A stretch of DNA of 64,000 nucleotides from Comamonas sp. lk. Lineage in GTDB: Bacteria > Pseudomonadota > Gammaproteobacteria > Burkholderiales > Burkholderiaceae_C. The notes beneath the pieces are model-generated. The model made no database searches, was not told the origin of the DNA, and saw only the letters and a program-made list of their open reading frames with translations. Shown in pieces: positions 1-9,443 of the stretch (the stretch's first letter is position 1; every line of letters starts with the position of its first letter). Position numbers and translations under genes: made by a program. The stretch is from positions 1,029,732 through 1,093,731 of the forward strand of contig NZ_UOOB01000001.1 in the NCBI RefSeq assembly GCF_900564145.1, written 5' to 3'.

Positions 1-47
1 CCAGCGAGCATGCGAATACGAGATGCGAGGGCAGGGGTGAAGTTCAT
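1..47 (-). CDS. Start of the next pel gene, probably pelC (partial)
   Basis: An ATG at 47 on the minus strand opens a frame that runs off the window edge after 15 codons (it begins MNFTPALASRIRML). An AAGGAG Shine-Dalgarno motif lies just upstream, in the 18-nt gap after pelB. In known pel operons the gene after pelB is pelC, an outer-membrane lipoprotein that forms a ring beneath the PelB barrel. That identity comes from position only; the visible residues do not yet show a lipobox. A second ATG at codon 13 could be the true start. Confidence 0.5.
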   Translation of the reverse strand, partial: MNFTPALASRIRMLA

Positions 48-65
48 GATTGGCTCCTTGAAATC

Positions 66-3000
66 TCAATAGTGAAGTCGGTAGATGAGCTGCAGTTCAC
101 GGGTGGTGCCGGTATTGTTGAGGCCGGATTTTGAAAGGTTGAGGCCGACCATGAGGTGATCCGAACCCAGGACGCTGCCTGCAAAGCCCAGGCGCACTTC
201 ATAGCCGGAGCCGCTGACGCTGTGATTCGTCAAAGCCAGGCTGGCAAAAGGACGTAACGCACGTGTGTACTCCTGTGAGTAACGCATGTTGGTGGAGACT
301 TGAATGCCCGAAAAGCGGAAGTTGTTGGGCAGCAAGTAATCCATGCCTGCTGTGCTTCCATTCGGCAGGTAACGAAGAATATTGGCGTCACGACCAGTGA
401 GTGTGGCGGGGTCTGTGCGGCTGTAGTTGTGCCATGAGGTGAAGGCACCGAACTCAATGGTCGGGGCTTCGCTGCGATAGGTATGGGTGTATTGCAGCGT
501 GGTGTGCTGGCCAGAGCCAACACGCGCACCGGTTTGAACGGAGTAGCGCTCACTGGCAAACTCCAGGCCCACGCGATCCTGACGCGAGAATTGATATGTT
601 GCGCCTGCAGAAACCCTGTCCTTCATGCCTCCCATGCGCATGGCCAGCGTGTCTTGCATGGACAGATTCTTGCCAAGTGACCCCTGAATCGTCCAGCGAT
701 TGCCAAAGGACTGGCTATGTGTGGCTTGCAGAGGGTGGTAGGTAGCTAGACTGCGGCGCTCGCCCAGCAGAAAATCGGTGCTGGCAAACTGTGTGATACG
801 GCGCAATTGCAGGCCGACCCCTCGCTCAGAGGAGGGCTTTTGCACGAAGTCGCTGTTGTTGACGGAACGCCGGATATGATCGCCTTCCACTTCTAGTGCC
901 CAGCGTGAGTTGATGGGCTGATGCCAGCGCAATGACTGTGCTGTCTCATTGATGCCATTCAGGTGGCGCTGGGTGATGCCATATTCGGCAAAGTGGCTGA
1001 CCGCCAGCAACTGCTCGGTCAGGCTGGTATGTGCTTCATCCGAGTTGGGCTGATCTACCAGGGCTTCAAAGCCTGCAGTTTGGGCCAAACGCAAGTCTCC
1101 CACCATCACGGCGGCATTCACGTATTCATTACGAGGCAGGTTTTCGCCATGGCGTTCCAGCAGCGCGCCTACTTCAACCGTGTCTTTTTCCGCCAGAGCC
1201 GTTGTGAGCTGGGCCCACAGTGGCGCGTTGGCTTGTTTGCTGCGGCTACGTGCATATTGTTGCCAGAGGTAGCCTCGCTCTGCGGCGTATTCGCCCTTGT
1301 CTTGTAACCAGGCGATGGCCAATTCAGTGGCTGCAGCCGAGTATTGCTTACGCTCTGAAGACGCCAGGTCCTGACGCAGAAGCTCCCGCATGAGGGTCAA
1401 TTCGTCATCGCCGTGTGACTGGTTCAGCAGCAGGCGGTTGCGGGCTTGCTGCTGTACTTTGCTGAGGCCTTCAGGTGTTAGCCACTCGCGCGTTGGATTT
1501 TTGCCCTTGGCAGCAGGTGTTTGCTGCAGCTGCTGAAGCCAGAGCTCGCGGCGCAGTCGCCAGGCCAGATCGGCTTGCTGGTCCTGTTCCAGTGCGTCTG
1601 CGTAACTCATCATCCACAGGAAATCGTCGCTATTGTCAGCACGATGTGGTTGCAGATAACGTTGCAATGCCACAGTGGGTCTGGACAGGCTTTGATTGGC
1701 CGCCGCCAGTGCGTTGTGCATGCTGGAGTCTTGAGCCCAAGATGACTCGACACGTGCCAACAATGATTTCAGCGAGGTTGCGTCTTGGGTATCAATGAGC
1801 AGCCACAGCAGTGCTTGTCGCAACGGCACAGAGTCTGGCGTCAGGGCCAAGCCGCTTAAGAAAGCATCACGAGCTTGAATCGGACGTTTGGTTCGTTCGT
1901 AGTACATACCCAGCACATGGAAGAACGCAGCTTGCTTTTGCAGGCGCTCGGCAATTTCAGGAGTGGCAAGGGCCTGTTCCAATTGCTTGCCAACCTGGGA
2001 CCAGTCCTCTTTGTCCTCCAGCAGATAGAAGGCTTGAGTCAGGTGCCGGAGGTCATGAAATTTTTCCCAGGCACGCAGAGACAGCTGAGCGGCTTCATCT
2101 CGGTTGTTGCGCAGCATGATATTGATCAGCGCGTCATAGTCACTGACATCGGCACTGTGGGTATGCAGCAGTTTGCGATAAGCCTGCGTTGCAGCACGTT
2201 CATCACGTTGCTGTAGCGCGAGACTGCCCATGAAGCGCCAGTAATCGGCCTCATCAATCATTTTTGGAGGCACGCGCGACTGGGCATCTTCCAACCATTG
2301 GAGGCCCAGCTCAGGCTCCCCTTCCAGCAAGGCAATGGCTGCAGCAGGCATGACATTGGCAGGAGTGCGTTGCCCGGGATCTTGCAGCAGGCGTTTCCAG
2401 ATAGCCAAGGCGAGCTTGTTCTGCCCGGCTCGCTCAGCCAGTTGTGCAAACGCTGCCAACGATTGTGGTGAGGAGGCATGACGTTGCAGGTAGTCAATGG
2501 CCAGCTGAGGATTGCCTTGTCGCTCATATGCCTGAATGAGAGACAGCAGCAGGGCGTGGTCGTCGGGGCGCTGTGAAAGCTGATGTTTGATGCCTGCTAT
2601 CAATGCGTGGTCATCAAACAAGCCAGGAGCCAAGCGCATGACAGCTTGCCAAGCATCTACGCGTTGAGTGTTCTGGGCAATAAACAGCCAATTGTCCAGG
2701 GCGAGCTGGGGGCGTCCCAGCCATTCAGAGACTTTGGCCAGGCGCTCGCGCCAGGCAATATCTTGAGGGGCTTGTTTGACGGCAGCTTGGGCAACGTGCC
2801 ACGCGTTTTCCAGATTTCTATTTTCCAGGAAAACGTCATAGCCCAGCTGGTATGTTTTGTCATCGAAAGGCAAAGCAGGTGTACCTGGCGAGGACTTTAA
2901 ACGGGTCGTCGCCGCTGTTTTTTGCATGCTCCACCCTGCACCCTGCCATATGGCTGATTGCAAGGACCAAGCGCCATCATCAAAAATCTGCCGGGAGTCA

Positions 3001-3920
3001 TTGCTCTGGGCTGCGGCAATGCTTTGCTGAGCATTCCACTGCTGCAAAAGCGTGATTTTGAGCAATTGCTTGACGTACTTTTCGGCGATAGCGGGCTGCC
3101 CTGCAGCACGAGCCAGATCAATCAGTGCGCGCAACGTTTCTGGATCGTTGCCCAGCGCCTCGGCATTGGATTCAGCCAAAGCGATGGCATCTTTGGCGCG
3201 GTTGGCGGATTGCAGCACCCGCATGGCTTCAAGCAGATAGCTACGGGCTTGCCTGGGGTCTTGTGTTGTCTTGCTGGCGCTTTGCAGCAGTTGCGAGGCT
3301 TCTTCGTACTGTGAAAAACCCAGTAACTGACGAGAGGCGTCGGCGTATACCTTGGACTTTTGTTCCGTATCGGGACTGATGCTGGCCAGCTCTTGATACA
3401 GCAACATGGCCAATGGAATATCGCGCAACGCCAGGGATGATGAGGCGAGATAAAACGTTTGCTCTTTGCTCAAGCCTTGTCTCGGAATGGCGCGGAGCGC
3501 CTCCAGTACTTCAAGGCGAAGCTGCTCAATTTGACGCGTGGCTTTGGAGCTGAATTTTTCAGCCTCCTGGTAGCGGGAGTAAAGACTTTCCCAGCGGCTC
3601 CATGCTACTTCAGAGGCGTCGGGCAGCACGTGCGTGCTGGCTACTTCCGCTGCACGCTTGATTTCTATTTGGCGTTGTTGCTTGGCTTTGAGCAATGACA
3701 GCAGGCGTTCATTGTCAGGGTCGCTTTCCAGCAAGTTCGTCAGATAGTTGAGTGACAGCTCAGAGTCATCTTGTGTATTGGCGAGCTGACGCTCCAGGTC
3801 TGCTTTGGGGAAAAGCAACCAGAGTGCGCCGCCGATCAGCACCGCAAGCAGTGCGATCAGCCACGGAAGGACTGCCGTGGGGCGATCAGAGCGCGCGACA
3901 TTGGGCTTTGAGTTTTGCAC
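66..3920 (-). CDS. pelB: PelB-like Pel polysaccharide export protein, TPR scaffold plus outer-membrane barrel
   Basis: A protein of 1284 aa, close in size and plan to Pseudomonas PelB (about 1190 aa). A single hydrophobic helix lies at about residues 17-36, then a long alpha-helical region with tetratricopeptide-like repeats up to about residue 940. The C-terminal third has alternating polar and aromatic strands ending in LIYRLHY, as expected for an outer-membrane beta-barrel with a terminal aromatic residue. In the Pel system the TPR part holds PelA in the periplasm and the barrel exports the polymer. The start is GTG at 3920 with only a weak AGAAG motif upstream, and it overlaps the end of pelA by 35 nt. 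Base composition is visibly less GC-rich than the housekeeping genes. The assignment rests on architecture and on pelA next door. Confidence 0.88.
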   Translation of the reverse strand: MQNSKPNVARSDRPTAVLPWLIALLAVLIGGALWLLFPKADLERQLANTQDDSELSLNYLTNLLESDPDNERLLSLLKAKQQRQIEIKRAAEVASTHVLPDASEVAWSRWESLYSRYQEAEKFSSKATRQIEQLRLEVLEALRAIPRQGLSKEQTFYLASSSLALRDIPLAMLLYQELASISPDTEQKSKVYADASRQLLGFSQYEEASQLLQSASKTTQDPRQARSYLLEAMRVLQSANRAKDAIALAESNAEALGNDPETLRALIDLARAAGQPAIAEKYVKQLLKITLLQQWNAQQSIAAAQSNDSRQIFDDGAWSLQSAIWQGAGWSMQKTAATTRLKSSPGTPALPFDDKTYQLGYDVFLENRNLENAWHVAQAAVKQAPQDIAWRERLAKVSEWLGRPQLALDNWLFIAQNTQRVDAWQAVMRLAPGLFDDHALIAGIKHQLSQRPDDHALLLSLIQAYERQGNPQLAIDYLQRHASSPQSLAAFAQLAERAGQNKLALAIWKRLLQDPGQRTPANVMPAAAIALLEGEPELGLQWLEDAQSRVPPKMIDEADYWRFMGSLALQQRDERAATQAYRKLLHTHSADVSDYDALINIMLRNNRDEAAQLSLRAWEKFHDLRHLTQAFYLLEDKEDWSQVGKQLEQALATPEIAERLQKQAAFFHVLGMYYERTKRPIQARDAFLSGLALTPDSVPLRQALLWLLIDTQDATSLKSLLARVESSWAQDSSMHNALAAANQSLSRPTVALQRYLQPHRADNSDDFLWMMSYADALEQDQQADLAWRLRRELWLQQLQQTPAAKGKNPTREWLTPEGLSKVQQQARNRLLLNQSHGDDELTLMRELLRQDLASSERKQYSAAATELAIAWLQDKGEYAAERGYLWQQYARSRSKQANAPLWAQLTTALAEKDTVEVGALLERHGENLPRNEYVNAAVMVGDLRLAQTAGFEALVDQPNSDEAHTSLTEQLLAVSHFAEYGITQRHLNGINETAQSLRWHQPINSRWALEVEGDHIRRSVNNSDFVQKPSSERGVGLQLRRITQFASTDFLLGERRSLATYHPLQATHSQSFGNRWTIQGSLGKNLSMQDTLAMRMGGMKDRVSAGATYQFSRQDRVGLEFASERYSVQTGARVGSGQHTTLQYTHTYRSEAPTIEFGAFTSWHNYSRTDPATLTGRDANILRYLPNGSTAGMDYLLPNNFRFSGIQVSTNMRYSQEYTRALRPFASLALTNHSVSGSGYEVRLGFAGSVLGSDHLMVGLNLSKSGLNNTGTTRELQLIYRLHY

Positions 3921-6678
3921 TGGTTTGAGTACTTCTGAATGAACGGATGAAAGTGCTGTCGCTTGCTGTGCTGGTTGGTGCTGTGCCCTGGTCTGTAGTC
4001 AGGCTGCAGCCTTGTGGCAGATACATGCGCCATTCCAGCGGGACATGTCCTTGAAGTGAGAAGCTGACGCTGCCATCGGCTTGAGCTTGCCAGTCACTGA
4101 TTCGGGCATTTGCATCCACGAGGTAAGCTTGCTTGGAGGGGTTGGCTGCAGTCTGGGTCTGCATTTGTGCAGAGCTTGAAGCCAGGTGCGCGTAGTAGCC
4201 GTCGGGGCCTTTTTGATAACCGGCAATATTGACGCTGTCCTTCATGACGGGAGTGCCTAGTGATGCAGGCAGGCGCACCGTGCGTAGTTGGCCGGGGCCG
4301 CGCATACGCCAGCCTTGCTCATCCTTGCCCACGGAAAACTCATAAAAATCCTGCACCTTGCGCACGTATTCAGAGGCAAAGATGGGATTGACCGGACGAC
4401 TCAGAGCCCATTTATAGGCACTGTGCAGTGCCTTGATGCTGGCGACTTTGCTGACTGAGTAGAAGTGGTAGTAAATATCGATGGCTTTGAGGCGGCGAGG
4501 CGAGTCGGTCATCTCAAAGGTTTCGGTGACTTTTTCAAACCCGTAGAACGGACCATGCCAGAGATTGGTGTAAATGTTCTCGTTGGTAATGGGTGCGTAA
4601 ACCTGCAAGTGCCCGCCTTTGCGGATGCCCCAACTCATGACTTCGGTCAGCGAGGGTTTGTTGCGGGTGATTGATGTATCTCCGCCATTGAGGTTGAGAA
4701 GTCCTGCTGCATCCGAAATGGCCAAAGCCTCGGCGCTGGGAGCTGTGTCACCCGACCAGAGAAAAACCCCCACAGGTTTGCCCGGAGGCGCCAGGTTTTT
4801 CTGGATGTAGTCAACAGAACCATTGATTTCACGATGCAAATCCATCACGTAGCCAGGGATGTGGAGGTTTAAATTGACTTCTTTGTCTTCTCGCTCTCCT
4901 TTGGATGGAGCGTGATCCCACAGGAAGGGGTGAGAGTAGGAGTGGCTGGCAATTTCGACGTGCGGCATGGCGAAAATGCGCTGGGCTATGCTTTCCAGCT
5001 GCTTGCTCCACTGGGGGTACAGTCCTTGAGGTGAGATCTCCGCTTCAATGACCGAGATGGTGTGAGGAATGCGATAGCGCTCGAGGATTTCGCGGCGCAG
5101 CATTTCGCCGGCAAAAGGCGAGCCGGGCACTTCTGCCTTCGAGGGAAAGGCATCTCCATCCACGTGTGCTAGCAGCAGGCGGCGGCCATTTTCTGTGGTC
5201 ACATCGGGTACCGGGAAATCGGCCAAACGCAGTGTTTGCTGCAGCATGGAAAAAGGGTTGACAACCCAGCGCGACTGGTCTGTCCCAGGTACTTCTTCAA
5301 TCAAATAGGGCATCAGCACAAAGCCGCCCCAGGGGGTGATGGCAGCAGAGACAAAGCGCTTGCCCTTGGCGTCATCAAAAGACAGCAACTGCTGGCTTTT
5401 TTGCAAAGTATCGGGAGCCAGTGTCCAGCCCTCGTAATCGAGGGCCGGAGGCAGCGGTTGCATTTCAAAGCCATAGATGCTGGCTTGCTCTGCTTTCTTG
5501 AGCGGATGTGCCGCAGTGCCCTCTGAGCTGCGCACACCAAAAGGCAGGGCGCGATCAATAGCGAAGCCTGGAGTGTTCAACACCAGGATCGGCATTTTCT
5601 GTTGGGACTGGTTGGCCAGCCATTGGCGAACATCCTTGACGCGCTGCTCCGGAATGGAGCCACCAAACCAGGTAATCACGCCCGCGTAGCGGTCGCGTGT
5701 AATGTTCTGCGGCAGTGCCTCTCGCACATCGGCGTAATCGGCGATGTAGCCCATGTAATTGAGTGGCATCTCCACAAAACGGTGGGCCGCTGTCCCATTC
5801 AGCGTTGGGTAGTCGGAGCTGTTGTAGAGAATCAGAATGTGACGCGCCTGTGCCTCTACCGTGCCAATGCCCAGTGTGTACAAGACTGAGTCGGCAACCC
5901 AGGGGATGATGCCCAGATCGGCAATTTTTTTGGCGGTTGCACGAGTGGTATCGCGGTCATGGGGCGGTACATAGTCAATGGCCATAACAGGCAGCTTGTC
6001 CCGTTCACGGATGGTTTGCAGCTGTGTCAGCAGCCACTCGCGGTCTTTGGCGGGAACATCCACATAGCGTTTGAGGTTGGCATCCCAGCCGCGAAACAGC
6101 GACTCTGCTGCCACCATCTGAATCTGATCCTTGACGCGTGGAACGATTTCGAAGCCACGGTTGAGAATCAGCTTGATGCCGGGATAGCGATCATTGAGTG
6201 TCTTGATGACACGTACCAGGCCGTCTTGCTGGGCGGCTTCGTCAAATTTTTCGGCCAGACGGTAAGAATCCATCGTGTCCAGAAAGAAACCGCGAAAGCC
6301 TTTCTGCCACAGCGGACCAATGACTTCATTCGCAAAGAATGCAGGCCATTGCTCGGGGGTCTGGTCGATGACGGTCGACTGCCAGGCACCATTTCGAGCC
6401 ATCTTCCAGGCGGCAGGAAGCTTGGACAGATAGGGACGATCGTCACCTGCTTCTGCGACTGATGCGTATGCATACAGTTCGCTGTTGGGCCAAGTTTTCT
6501 TGAATTTGACGGGGTCGTACCCATGCTCTGGTTCGATTACGGCGATGTCGTACAAGGCGAGTTCGCTCATGGTGGCGTCCTTGCCGTAGTACACCGCCAC
6601 CGAAGGTGTGGCCGCTTGAGCCCACATGGCGGTGAATAAAGCGCAGCAGATCAGGCAGCTTCGCAGCAAGGCGTTCAC
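3886..6678 (-). CDS. pelA: PelA-like periplasmic polysaccharide deacetylase / glycoside hydrolase
   Basis: A 930-aa protein matching PelA (about 950 aa). A signal peptide ending near WAQAA leads into a GH114/GH166-type hydrolase domain (about residues 25-290). A middle linker is followed by a polysaccharide deacetylase domain with the metal-binding DGD motif near residue 504 and HSYSH near 579-583, then a beta-rich C-terminus. PelA partly deacetylates the GalNAc/GlcNAc-type Pel polymer in the periplasm and can cut it. I place the start at GTG 6678 because AAGGAG lies 9 nt upstream and the signal peptide then begins correctly; the frame stays open to a TTG at 6711. It is the first gene of the operon and overlaps pelB by 35 nt. 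Confidence 0.9.
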   Translation of the reverse strand: MNALLRSCLICCALFTAMWAQAATPSVAVYYGKDATMSELALYDIAVIEPEHGYDPVKFKKTWPNSELYAYASVAEAGDDRPYLSKLPAAWKMARNGAWQSTVIDQTPEQWPAFFANEVIGPLWQKGFRGFFLDTMDSYRLAEKFDEAAQQDGLVRVIKTLNDRYPGIKLILNRGFEIVPRVKDQIQMVAAESLFRGWDANLKRYVDVPAKDREWLLTQLQTIRERDKLPVMAIDYVPPHDRDTTRATAKKIADLGIIPWVADSVLYTLGIGTVEAQARHILILYNSSDYPTLNGTAAHRFVEMPLNYMGYIADYADVREALPQNITRDRYAGVITWFGGSIPEQRVKDVRQWLANQSQQKMPILVLNTPGFAIDRALPFGVRSSEGTAAHPLKKAEQASIYGFEMQPLPPALDYEGWTLAPDTLQKSQQLLSFDDAKGKRFVSAAITPWGGFVLMPYLIEEVPGTDQSRWVVNPFSMLQQTLRLADFPVPDVTTENGRRLLLAHVDGDAFPSKAEVPGSPFAGEMLRREILERYRIPHTISVIEAEISPQGLYPQWSKQLESIAQRIFAMPHVEIASHSYSHPFLWDHAPSKGEREDKEVNLNLHIPGYVMDLHREINGSVDYIQKNLAPPGKPVGVFLWSGDTAPSAEALAISDAAGLLNLNGGDTSITRNKPSLTEVMSWGIRKGGHLQVYAPITNENIYTNLWHGPFYGFEKVTETFEMTDSPRRLKAIDIYYHFYSVSKVASIKALHSAYKWALSRPVNPIFASEYVRKVQDFYEFSVGKDEQGWRMRGPGQLRTVRLPASLGTPVMKDSVNIAGYQKGPDGYYAHLASSSAQMQTQTAANPSKQAYLVDANARISDWQAQADGSVSFSLQGHVPLEWRMYLPQGCSLTTDQGTAPTSTASDSTFIRSFRSTQTSAKLKAQCRAL

Positions 6679-7169
6679 AGAGCATCTCTCCTTAATATTT
6701 GATAGTCTCAATCTATCTAGTATTTTTTTTGTTTCATCCTAGCTATTTTCTTGGAATGGAGCATTACAATTTGGTGATGATTTTGTTATTTGTTTCGTCA
6801 TGCTTTTTGACATGAAGATGTAGGTCGCGCTGCTGTGCGGGTCATGAGGGGAGTCCTGATCAGTCAGGAAAAAACTTCAAGGAAGTACGGCATAACCGCA
6901 TAGGGTGCTCATATGCGTGCTGGATATGGCGAAATCTTGGGCCTCGTTTTAATTTATTCGTGGTCTAAATTTTTCAGAAAAATCCGTGAATGGGAAGGCC
7001 TGTTTACCATCAGCGCCCTTGCCTGGGAGGTTGCAACCTACCTTGAACAGGCTAGCCTGCGTGACCTGCGTTGTGGCTCATATCGCTTGAACCTGTCACT
7101 TGAAAGGTGGGTCTGCGAGGGCGTGGTATCTTTTGGCCTTTGCCTTTTAGCTACGCCGAGAGTCTGTTC
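6679..7169. other. Divergent spacer between pelA and hisF, AT-rich on the pel side
   Basis: About 490 nt with no convincing gene. The half nearest pelA (about 6690-6830) is rich in A and T runs, unlike the rest of the window, and probably carries the pel promoter; I could not find a clean -35/-10 pair. The half nearest hisF returns to normal composition. An open frame at 6913-7311 runs into hisF in another frame and looks coincidental. Confidence 0.6.
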
Positions 7170-7970
7170 ATGCTTGCCAAACGCATCATTCCCTGTCTTG
7201 ACGTCACCGGAGGTCGTGTCGTCAAAGGCGTTAACTTTCTGGAGCTGCGCGATGCGGGCGACCCGGTGGAAATCGCCGCACGCTACAACGCCCAGGGGGC
7301 GGACGAGCTGACCTTTCTGGACATCACCGCCACCAGCGATGGCCGCGATCTCATCTTGCCCATCATCGAAGCCGTGGCCTCGCAGGTTTTCATTCCGCTG
7401 ACCGTGGGCGGTGGCGTGCGCACGGTGGAAGATGTGCGCCGCCTGCTCAACGCCGGCGCCGATAAAACCAGTTTCAATTCCGCCGCGATTGCCAACCCCG
7501 ACACCATCAACGCCTGCAGCGACAAATACGGCGCGCAATGCATTGTGGTGGCCATAGACGCCAAGCGCCGCACGGCTGAGGACGAGCAGCGCATCGGCCC
7601 AGGTGGCACGCCCATGGGTCCCGGCTGGGATGTGTATAGCTACGGTGGCCGCAAGAATGTGGGTTTGGATGTGGTGCGCTGGGCCGCCGAAATGGCGCGC
7701 CGCGGCGCCGGCGAAATCCTGCTGACCAGCATGGACCGCGACGGCACCAAGAGCGGTTTTGATCTGAAGCTCACCCGTGCCGTGGCCGATGCCGTGGCCG
7801 TGCCCGTGATCGCCTCGGGTGGTGTGGGCAATCTCGATGATCTGGCCGATGGCGTGACGCTGGGCGGCGCCGATGCGGTGCTGGCGGCCAGCATCTTTCA
7901 CTACGGTGAATACACGGTGCAGCAGGCCAAGGAGTGCATGCGCGCGCGCGGCATTCCGGTGCGGCTTTGA
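7170..7970 (+). CDS. hisF: Imidazole glycerol phosphate synthase, cyclase subunit HisF
   Basis: A 266-aa TIM-barrel protein beginning [12 protein letters not shown], the standard HisF N-terminus. It holds the catalytic aspartates in [12 protein letters not shown] (D11) and in the VVAIDAK strand, and the phosphate-binding VIASGGVGN and [10 protein letters not shown] loops. With HisH it converts PRFAR and glutamine-derived ammonia to IGP and AICAR in histidine synthesis. The frame stays open further upstream, but this ATG is the conserved start. hisI and hisE follow, while hisA and hisH are not in the window because the pel operon lies directly upstream on the other strand. Confidence 0.97.
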   Translation: MLAKRIIPCLDVTGGRVVKGVNFLELRDAGDPVEIAARYNAQGADELTFLDITATSDGRDLILPIIEAVASQVFIPLTVGGGVRTVEDVRRLLNAGADKTSFNSAAIANPDTINACSDKYGAQCIVVAIDAKRRTAEDEQRIGPGGTPMGPGWDVYSYGGRKNVGLDVVRWAAEMARRGAGEILLTSMDRDGTKSGFDLKLTRAVADAVAVPVIASGGVGNLDDLADGVTLGGADAVLAASIFHYGEYTVQQAKECMRARGIPVRL

Positions 7971-7985
7971 TATTTTTAAAACCAT

Positions 7986-8061
7986 AGCTGCTGGCGCTTG
8001 TATTTCTGGGACTTCAAGGCTCTTTCATCCTGAAATCCAATGAATAAAAGCGCAGGCAGCT
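7986..8061. repeat. Dispersed palindromic intergenic repeat, full copy (hisF-hisI)
   Basis: A 19-nt left arm AGCTGCTGGCGCTTGTATT (7986-8004) and a right arm at 8043-8061, whose reverse complement is AGCTGCCTGCGCTTTTATT, match at 16 of 19 positions around a 38-nt centre. Similar arms occur near 12806, 17568, 28683, 39218 and 58094, and a single arm at 51870. Here the right end lies against the hisI ribosome-binding site. I recognise this as a repeat common between genes in Comamonadaceae; its function is unknown to me. Confidence 0.75.
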
Positions 8062-8080
8062 CTGAAATCAGGATGTGCTC

Positions 8081-8470
8081 ATGAATTGGCTCGATCAGGT
8101 CAAATGGGATGACAAGGGGCTGGTTCCCGTCATCGCGCAGGAAAAAGCCAGCGGCGATGTGCTGATGTTCGCCTGGATGAACCGCGAGGCGCTGGAAAAA
8201 ACCGCCGAGCTGGGCCGCGCCGTGTATTTTTCGCGCTCGCGTGGCAAGCTGTGGTTCAAGGGCGAAGAGTCGGGCCATGTGCAGACCGTGCACGAGCTGC
8301 GCATCGACTGCGACAACGATGTCATTCTTCTGAAGGTCACGCAGGCCGGCCACGAGCCCGGCATTGCCTGCCACACCGGCCGCCACAGCTGCTTTTACAG
8401 CGTGCTGCGCGATGGCCAATGGACTTCTGTCGAGCCGGTCTTGAAAGATCCGGACTCCATCTATAAATAA
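8081..8470 (+). CDS. hisI: Phosphoribosyl-AMP cyclohydrolase HisI
   Basis: A 129-aa protein with the HisI signature: [14 protein letters not shown] at the start, [26 protein letters not shown], the metal ligands of DCDNDVIL, and [10 protein letters not shown] near the C-terminus. It opens the adenine ring of PR-AMP, the third step of histidine synthesis. ATG 8081 is preferred over GTG 8075 because AGGA sits 7 nt upstream and homologues begin here. HisE is a separate protein, as is usual outside the enterobacterial HisIE fusion. The upstream spacer is filled by a palindromic repeat. Confidence 0.96.
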   Translation: MNWLDQVKWDDKGLVPVIAQEKASGDVLMFAWMNREALEKTAELGRAVYFSRSRGKLWFKGEESGHVQTVHELRIDCDNDVILLKVTQAGHEPGIACHTGRHSCFYSVLRDGQWTSVEPVLKDPDSIYK

Positions 8471-8475
8471 GCATC

Positions 8476-8874
8476 ATGCAATCTGATAACAATCGCCCCA
8501 CATCGCAAGACTCCCTGGCCCGTCTGGCCGCGGTGATCGAAAGCCGCAAGCCTGCCAACGGCGGCGACCCGGAAAAAAGCTATGTGGCCCGTCTGCTGCA
8601 CAAAGGCCCCGATGCTTTCCTCAAGAAGGTGGGCGAAGAGGCGACCGAGGTCGTCATGGCGGCCAAGGATGCAGAGCATGGCGGCGATGCCAGCAAAATC
8701 CTGTATGAAGTTGCGGATTTGTGGTTTCACTCCATGATTGCACTGTCCCACTTCGGACTGACGCCCGCCCAGGTGATTGCCGAGCTGGAGCGCCGCGAAG
8801 GTCTCAGTGGCCTGGAGGAAAAAGCCCTGCGCAAGGCGGTGGATCGTGCCGAGCAGGAGAAAGGAAGCAGCTGA
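8476..8874 (+). CDS. hisE: Phosphoribosyl-ATP pyrophosphohydrolase HisE
   Basis: A 132-aa all-helical MazG-like enzyme. It carries [24 protein letters not shown], broken here as [10 protein letters not shown] and [16 protein letters not shown], whose acidic residues bind Mg2+, plus the typical [13 protein letters not shown] helix. It removes pyrophosphate from PR-ATP in the second step of histidine synthesis. It starts 5 nt after hisI, and its stop codon overlaps the start of the next gene as TGATG, so the genes are translationally coupled. The N-terminus is some 20 residues longer than the shortest HisE proteins. Confidence 0.95.
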   Translation: MQSDNNRPTSQDSLARLAAVIESRKPANGGDPEKSYVARLLHKGPDAFLKKVGEEATEVVMAAKDAEHGGDASKILYEVADLWFHSMIALSHFGLTPAQVIAELERREGLSGLEEKALRKAVDRAEQEKGSS

Positions 8875-9269
8875 TGAATGACCGTGACGTCGTGGATGTG
8901 AACAGCAGCACCTCGACCGAGATCGAAGGCCTCAAGGCCTGGGGTTGGGTGAGCTACTTTCTGCACTTGATCGTGGCCGTGGCAGCGGTCGTGCCCAGTG
9001 CTCAGGCCAGCGTTTTGCTGCTGGTGATTGCGCTGATCATTGACCTGATCAAACGCGATGATGCGCGCGGCACCTGGCAGGAAAGCCATTTCTCATGGCG
9101 TATCCGCAGCGTGATCTGGGCCGGAGTCTTGTATGTTGTGACAGCGCCGCTATGGTTCTTTCTTATCGTGCCGGGCTGGATTGCCTGGACGGTGATCTCC
9201 ATCTGGTTCCTCTACCGCATCGTGCGCGGCATGGTGGCCATGAACAAGAATCGCGCCATCGTGGCCTGA
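8874..9269 (+). CDS. DUF4870-like small membrane protein in the his cluster
   Basis: A 131-aa protein. After a polar N-terminus it has about three hydrophobic segments: WGWVSYFLHLIVAVAAVV, the LLLVIALIIDLI stretch, and a long pair VIWAGVLYVVTAPLWFFLIV / WTVISIWFLYRIVRGM. A hydrophilic loop (KRDDARGTWQESHF) separates them. This matches DUF4870-type membrane proteins, whose role is unknown. It starts inside the hisE stop codon and is followed by a strong terminator, so it ends the hisFIE transcript. The longer open frame from 8721 lies inside hisE and is rejected. Confidence 0.8.
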   Translation: MNDRDVVDVNSSTSTEIEGLKAWGWVSYFLHLIVAVAAVVPSAQASVLLLVIALIIDLIKRDDARGTWQESHFSWRIRSVIWAGVLYVVTAPLWFFLIVPGWIAWTVISIWFLYRIVRGMVAMNKNRAIVA

Positions 9270-9290
9270 GCCGTACCCAGCACTTCTTGC

Positions 9291-9325
9291 AAAGCCTTTG
9301 CGTTTCGACGCAAAGGCTTTTTTGT
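9291..9325 (+). terminator. Rho-independent terminator after the hisFIE unit
   Basis: The stem AAAGCCTTTGCG / CGCAAAGGCTTT with a short TTTCGA loop is followed by TTTTTG. It lies about 20 nt after the DUF4870-like gene and separates the his unit from the patatin gene. Confidence 0.9.
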
Positions 9326-9443
9326 TTTGGTTGCAGCGCAGCAACCATAGGCTGCCGACAATCGCACGCGCCGCTGTGAGCTGTGCGATGCTTGTGCCAT
9401 TGGATAACCGTCGCGGTACATCTAACGGCAGAGGAAAACCACC

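Noticed and set aside
6913..7311. Plus-strand frame before and into hisF
   Set aside because: It overlaps 140 nt of hisF in another frame and has atypical composition with no recognisable domain.
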